Source: Acidobacteriaceae bacterium KBS 146
GTDB lineage: Bacteria; Acidobacteriota; Terriglobia; Terriglobales; Acidobacteriaceae
DNA length: 64,000 nucleotides
Direction of reading: 5' to 3'
Assembly (NCBI GenBank): GCA_000688615.1
Contig: JHVA01000001.1
Location: forward strand, 124,001 to 188,000
Part shown: one piece after another, positions 60,001 through 64,000 of the stretch
Numbering within the stretch: position 1 is the first letter of the stretch
Layout of the letters: every line of letters starts with the position of its first letter
Made by a program: the position numbers and the translations under genes
Notes under the pieces: generated by a model
Database searches by the model: none
Seen by the model: only the letters and a program-made list of their open reading frames with translations
Told to the model about the DNA's origin: nothing

Positions 60001-61938
60001 TTATGGTTCCTGACCAATTGGAGTTTGCACTATAGGGAGACTGATGAAACTTTCGGCCTCCGGGTTGTGCCAGATGCGTTGCGTGGCTTTTTTATAGTCT
60101 CCAGGCTTGGCGTTGAAAATATTGGCGATATAGCTCTGAGGATTGCGATCGTAGAGAGGAAACAGCGTTGATTGGATCTGCACCATGATGCGATGCCCGG
60201 GAAGGAACACGTGATTGACGGTTGGCAAGCCGAAGCGATAGAGCAGGGGTTTGTCCGGGGTAATCGCTTCAGGGTGCTCGAAGCTTTTTCGATAGCGGCC
60301 GCGGAAGATATCAAGGGATATGGGAAGCTCATATCCGCCCATGGTTGGTTGTGATGGCATCGTATCCGGGAAGACGTCGATGATTTTGACCACCCAATCG
60401 CTATCAGTGCCGCTGGTGGATGCATACAGATCGGCTTCAGGAGCACCGCTTACGCGGAGAGGCTTCGTGAGCGGATCGGTGACGTAGGTCAGTACGTCGG
60501 CCCGGTCGTCGACAAAACGCTGGTCCATGACGAGCCACGTCTGCCAGCCATGAGTATCCGATTCCGAGATGGGACGAGGACGATAGGGAATCGGCTTTTC
60601 CGGATCCGAGATGTACTCATCAAATTTTGCGGCTCCTGCAGCTGGATACTTGAACGATAGGCGGTGGTTCGGAGCAAGGTATAAGGGTTCCTGCTTGCTG
60701 GAGCAGTTTGTGTCGCAGCTTAGTGGCCAGGATTTGAATCGATCCCAGTGATTCTCTCCCGTGTTGTAGATCAGCACGGGTGGCGTGTCTGCTTTCCGCG
60801 CACCATCGACCAGATATTGATTGAAGAAAGGGAGCAAAACATCGCGCCTGAACTGAAGCGCGGTATCCCCGTTCCATAAAAGAGGACCGAGAGAAGAGGC
60901 TTCATAGTTGACCTGACTGTGACGCCAAGGACCCATGACGAGAAAATTTTTATCGTTTGCGCGGTCTTTCGGCTCTAGGGCCTCGTAGCTATGAATGGCT
61001 CCCCACATGTCTTCCTGATCCCACAGTCCCTGCAGCCACATGGTGGGAACGGTCGGGGGTTCCGTGGCGATGATCTTGTCGAGAGCCTGACCTTGCCAGA
61101 AGGCATCGTAGGCCGGATGCTCTTTCACCTTGATCCAAAAGGGAAGCTGGTCAAGTCCGCCATCGTGAGCGAAGTCACCCGCAGAACCTTTACGCAGAAA
61201 GTTTTCATAATCGTCGAAACCCTCCCGTGGTATCGCCGAGCCGTGGCCACGAGCCGTGGTCTGTTCGGGAAAGTAGTCGAGGTTCACCTGACGAAAAGCA
61301 CCGTAATGAAACCAGTCATCTCCCATCCACCCGTCCACCATGGGGCTCTCCGGCGCTGCGACCTTGAGCGCAGGATGCGGATGAAGGAGAGCCATCACTA
61401 CGGTAAAGCCCTCATAAGAGGATCCCAGCATGCCCACTTTGCCGTTGGACTGCTGAATATTTTTTACAAGCCAGTCGATCGTGTCGTAGGCATCAGTTGT
61501 GTCGTCGACGCCGCTGGTATTGAGAGGCCCAAGCGGCGGCGGTGTCATAAGGTAGGCTCCTTCGGAGCCGTACTTGCCGCGGACGTCCTGAAAGACGCGG
61601 ATGTAGCCTGCCTGTACGAAGACGTCATCTCCCTGAGGCAACTCATCCAGCATATGCGGCGAGTTGTTGCGCGCTGCACGACCGGCAGCATTGTAGGGAG
61701 TTCGCGTGAGCAGGATGGGTGCGTGTGTAGCGTTTTTGGGAATGATAATAACGGTATAGAGCTTGGTGCCGTCCCGCATGGGGACCATCTCTATCCTCTT
61801 TTCGTAGTCGAAAGCCGTCGTCGGCGTCGCGAAGGAAGAGGGGATATCAGAAGCTGCACCCTTGTCCTGCGCGAGCGTCAAAGTACCGGCGAAAGCCAAC
61901 TGCACTAGAACCACGATGGTACGGCAGGAAAGCTTCAT
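60001..61938 (-). CDS. Alpha-amino acid ester hydrolase-like CocE/NonD-family hydrolase
   Basis: A 645-residue secreted serine hydrolase with a signal peptide (MKLSCRTIVVLVQLAFAGTLTLAQ). The alpha/beta-hydrolase core has RTPYNAAGR, FQDVRGKYGSEG (oxyanion region) and the nucleophile Ser174 in GSSYEG. The stretch after it, PESPMVDGWMGDDWFHYGAFRQ, carries the acidic cluster typical of alpha-amino acid ester hydrolases, which hydrolyse or transfer amino-acyl esters and beta-lactam side chains; a jelly-roll C-terminal domain follows. The natural substrate is unknown. A terminator separates it from gltX upstream. Confidence 0.9.
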   Translation of the reverse strand: MKLSCRTIVVLVQLAFAGTLTLAQDKGAASDIPSSFATPTTAFDYEKRIEMVPMRDGTKLYTVIIIPKNATHAPILLTRTPYNAAGRAARNNSPHMLDELPQGDDVFVQAGYIRVFQDVRGKYGSEGAYLMTPPPLGPLNTSGVDDTTDAYDTIDWLVKNIQQSNGKVGMLGSSYEGFTVVMALLHPHPALKVAAPESPMVDGWMGDDWFHYGAFRQVNLDYFPEQTTARGHGSAIPREGFDDYENFLRKGSAGDFAHDGGLDQLPFWIKVKEHPAYDAFWQGQALDKIIATEPPTVPTMWLQGLWDQEDMWGAIHSYEALEPKDRANDKNFLVMGPWRHSQVNYEASSLGPLLWNGDTALQFRRDVLLPFFNQYLVDGARKADTPPVLIYNTGENHWDRFKSWPLSCDTNCSSKQEPLYLAPNHRLSFKYPAAGAAKFDEYISDPEKPIPYRPRPISESDTHGWQTWLVMDQRFVDDRADVLTYVTDPLTKPLRVSGAPEADLYASTSGTDSDWVVKIIDVFPDTMPSQPTMGGYELPISLDIFRGRYRKSFEHPEAITPDKPLLYRFGLPTVNHVFLPGHRIMVQIQSTLFPLYDRNPQSYIANIFNAKPGDYKKATQRIWHNPEAESFISLPIVQTPIGQEP

Positions 61939-61988
61939 GGTCTTCCTTTCGCTGCGATGTGGTGCATCGCATCTACCTCTAAAAGATT

Positions 61989-62019
61989 TCCCTGCAATGG
62001 TGGGGGCCCATTGCAGGGA
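61989..62019 (-). terminator. Terminator downstream of gltX
   Basis: CCCTGCAATGG (61990-62000) and CCATTGCAGGG (62008-62018), an 11-bp perfect stem with a 7-base loop, extended by one T-A pair. On the minus strand it is followed by AAATCTTTT, about 20 bases after the gltX stop. Confidence 0.65.
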
Positions 62020-62037
62020 GAGCGATACAAGGCATGG

Positions 62038-63543
62038 TTACTTTTTCTGTGCTGCCAGTTTCTTTTGCGCTTCCAGGAAGCGACGGATTCGATCCAGGGA
62101 GCGTGCCTTGCCAAAGACGATCATGCTCTCAAGCAGCGGCGGCGACATCGTACTGCCGGTAATGATGGCTCGAAGCAGCATGAAATTTTCTTTGACCGAC
62201 CAGGACTTTTCTTCTCCCAGCTTTTTCAATGCAGGTTCTAGGGCATCGTGGGTCCAGTCCGTGGCCTCGAGGACGGCAAGCTGATCTTGCGCAAAGTTCA
62301 GTGTTTCCTCAAGGTTACGTTTTTTGGAAAGAAAAACATCCTGGGGTGGAATGACATTGTCGGAGAAGAAGAAGCTGGTGAGATCTCCGAATTGGGCCAG
62401 GGTCTCGATGCGAGTCTGCATCAGAGACGAGATCTGGCGGAGGTAGTCGTCACCGAAGACACGGCTGCGCACGACCTGGAAAAAGTCCTCCGGCGTGAGC
62501 TTTCGCAGATATTCTCCGTTCAGCCATTTCAGCTTAGTGAGATCGAAGACGGGGCCACCGACCCGGATGTCGGTAAAGACGAAGTGCTCCACCATCTCTG
62601 CAAGTGTGAACTGCTCGGTTCCGTCATTGATGTCGGCAGGCATGCCGCCGCCCATCAGGCCCAGAAAGTTGATGAGGGCTTCGGGAAGATAGCCGCTATC
62701 GCGGTAGTAGATGAGCGAAACGGGATTCTTACGTTTAGAGATCTTGGACTTATCGAGATTGCGCAGAAGAGGCATGTGCCAGAAGCGAGGAATCTGCCAG
62801 CCGAACGCCTTGTACAGGAGCACGTGCTTGGGGGTGGAAGAGATCCACTCCTCGGCGCGGATAACATCGCTGATCTGCATAAGGTGATCGTCGACGACGT
62901 TGGCGAGGTGATAGGTCGGAAAGCCGTCGGACTTGAGGAGAATCTGATCGTCCACGTTGTTGTGTTCGAAGGTGATCTGCCCTCGAAGCTCGTCGCGGAA
63001 GGTGGTGGAGGAGGTCAGATCCGCACCGTGAGGCGGTACCGCCAGGCGTATGGTGCACGGTTTGCCAGCGGCGAGGTTCTGGCCGATCTGCTCGGCAGAG
63101 AGATGACGGCAGGTGCCCGGGTAGCGGGGAGGAAGCTTGGCGGCGATCTGCTGCTTGCGCACCACTTCGAGCTCTTCGGGAGTACAGAAGCAACGATAGG
63201 CCTTTCCTCTGTTCAGAAGGATATCGGCGTGTTCGCGATAGATTTCAGTGCGTTCGGACTGTCGATAGGGCCCGAACGGGCCACCAACATCGGGGCCTTC
63301 GTCCCAGCCCAGTCCAAGCCAGCGAAGCGAATCGAAGATCATCTGCTCGGAGGTGGGGACGAAGCGTGTGCGGTCCGTGTCCTCGATGCGGAGCACAAAT
63401 TTGCCGGAACGCTGACGAGCGTAAATGTAGTTAAGCAGGCCGATGTAAGCGGTGCCTACATGTGGATCACCGGTCGGCGAAGGAGCGATACGGACGCGAA
63501 TTGCGGTTTCTGAGCTAGCGCTTGTCATGATGGGATCAAGCAT
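62038..63543 (-). CDS. gltX: Glutamyl-tRNA synthetase
   Basis: A 501-residue class I synthetase. The HIGH-type signature is IAPSPTGDPHVGTAYIGLLNY at the N-terminus, then RIEDTDRTR. The second signature is KSKISKRK (KMSKS equivalent), and the C-terminal helical anticodon-binding domain is complete. Whether it is discriminating (tRNA-Glu only) or also charges tRNA-Gln cannot be decided by eye. The start could be ATG 63543 or the in-frame ATG at 63528; neither has a clear ribosome site. Confidence 0.97.
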   Translation of the reverse strand: MLDPIMTSASSETAIRVRIAPSPTGDPHVGTAYIGLLNYIYARQRSGKFVLRIEDTDRTRFVPTSEQMIFDSLRWLGLGWDEGPDVGGPFGPYRQSERTEIYREHADILLNRGKAYRCFCTPEELEVVRKQQIAAKLPPRYPGTCRHLSAEQIGQNLAAGKPCTIRLAVPPHGADLTSSTTFRDELRGQITFEHNNVDDQILLKSDGFPTYHLANVVDDHLMQISDVIRAEEWISSTPKHVLLYKAFGWQIPRFWHMPLLRNLDKSKISKRKNPVSLIYYRDSGYLPEALINFLGLMGGGMPADINDGTEQFTLAEMVEHFVFTDIRVGGPVFDLTKLKWLNGEYLRKLTPEDFFQVVRSRVFGDDYLRQISSLMQTRIETLAQFGDLTSFFFSDNVIPPQDVFLSKKRNLEETLNFAQDQLAVLEATDWTHDALEPALKKLGEEKSWSVKENFMLLRAIITGSTMSPPLLESMIVFGKARSLDRIRRFLEAQKKLAAQKK

Positions 63544-63585
63544 TAATGCTAGCAGAGCGCAGTCTATGTGTCTGATAACCGATGT

Positions 63586-64000
63586 TTACGGATGTTCGCC
63601 ATAGAGCGTGATGCTGAAGGTCGAGTCCTCGAAGCGATAAGAACGAGCTAGACGAAATGTAGAGGTCTTCTTGTGGATGTCGTAATGGGTTCCTGTGACC
63701 ACGGTAGGGACGGAGAGCAGGCAGGCGGCGCTGAGCGCAGGGATTTTGGATTTCCATGCGCCGGCGAGGATGTTGGCAATTTCGCCAAGTCCATCGAGAA
63801 CCGTGTCATCGACAGTTGTAACCTCAATCCCCATCATGCACGCGGTGATCTGTTTCGCCCCGGCTTCGTTGACGACGACCGTAAACGCTCCGCTGAGGGC
63901 TCCGGCGAGTCCGATTACGGCGGTGAGAGTGATGGGGACGTTGGTCGGGGATACCACTGTCTCCGAGACATTGACCGGAACGCCCATCATGAGTCCCAGG
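63586..64000 (-). CDS. CheX-type chemotaxis phosphatase domain protein (3' part)
   Basis: The frame is open through the right window edge (LGL-MMG...), so the N-terminus is missing and the ATG at 63990 is probably internal. About 137 residues are visible. The segment DGLGEIANILAGAWKSKIP contains the E-x-x-N pair (Glu and Asn three residues apart) that defines the CheX/CheC/FliY phosphatase active site, and VPTVVTGTHYDIH matches CheX. CheX dephosphorylates CheY-P. No other chemotaxis gene is visible in the window. Confidence 0.85.
   Translation of the reverse strand, partial: LGLMMGVPVNVSETVVSPTNVPITLTAVIGLAGALSGAFTVVVNEAGAKQITACMMGIEVTTVDDTVLDGLGEIANILAGAWKSKIPALSAACLLSVPTVVTGTHYDIHKKTSTFRLARSYRFEDSTFSITLYGEHP

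Noticed and set aside
1..64000. CRISPR arrays, insertion sequences, rRNA and prophage genes
   Set aside because: No regularly spaced repeats, transposase or phage-type proteins could be found on either strand.

Overview
The window looks like a chromosomal segment of an Acidobacteriota member, probably Acidobacteriaceae (Terriglobus/Granulicella/Edaphobacter-like). This rests on two very long TonB-dependent receptors with an N-terminal carboxypeptidase-regulatory domain, secreted CRTAC1 (FG-GAP/ASPIC-UnbV) and TPR proteins, quinoprotein dehydrogenases, futalosine-pathway menaquinone synthesis and a dispersed repeat (TGTCATCCTGAGCG...AAGGATCTGCG). The assignment is inferred from gene content only.

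Region 1 (1-1.8 kb): the 3' end of a GH15 glucoamylase/trehalase-type gene and an aldo/keto reductase, closed by a strong terminator.

Region 2 (1.8-34.8 kb) is the most interesting part: a large catabolic locus tied together by a repeated 16-bp palindrome, AGTTC-N6-GAACT. I find nine copies with both arms perfect, upstream of seven transcription units, and none elsewhere in the window. The units encode a Tat-exported mannonate-dehydratase-like protein plus a PQQ dehydrogenase with a built-in cytochrome; a diheme cytochrome plus a second PQQ dehydrogenase (with a DYD motif as in lanthanide enzymes) plus a ThuA-like protein; a TonB receptor plus two TPR proteins plus a heptaheme cytochrome; a second ThuA-like protein plus a mutarotase-like protein; an ABM monooxygenase plus a Gfo/Idh/MocA dehydrogenase; a small DMT transporter plus an aldo/keto reductase; and a CoA-type aldehyde dehydrogenase plus Zn-alcohol dehydrogenase plus transaldolase-like protein plus regulator. 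An SDR and an M24 peptidase lie just upstream of the last unit. The regulator joins an IclR-type winged helix to a sugar-binding periplasmic-protein fold and is the obvious candidate to bind the palindromes. My reading is uptake by the TonB receptor, periplasmic oxidation by quinoproteins feeding c-type cytochromes, then cytoplasmic processing of the keto or acidic product. The substrate is unknown; a uronate/aldonate or keto-glycoside is the best guess.

Region 3 (35-38.3 kb): tRNA-Lys(CTT), mqnD, bioY, a small membrane protein and an FtsB-like divisome protein.

Region 4 (38.5-44.1 kb): a second TonB receptor directly followed by a Tat-signal sulfatase, ending in a perfect bidirectional terminator shared with a LolA-like gene.

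Region 5 (44.1-64 kb) is mostly housekeeping: serS, a PafA-like phosphatase, pyrD, purH, a large TPR protein, dgt, a DUF4126 membrane protein, an M23 peptidase, otsB, an otsA fused to a membrane sensor module, a SelW-like protein, an alpha-amino acid ester hydrolase-like enzyme, gltX and the 3' part of a cheX gene.

No transposase, integrase, rRNA or CRISPR array was seen.
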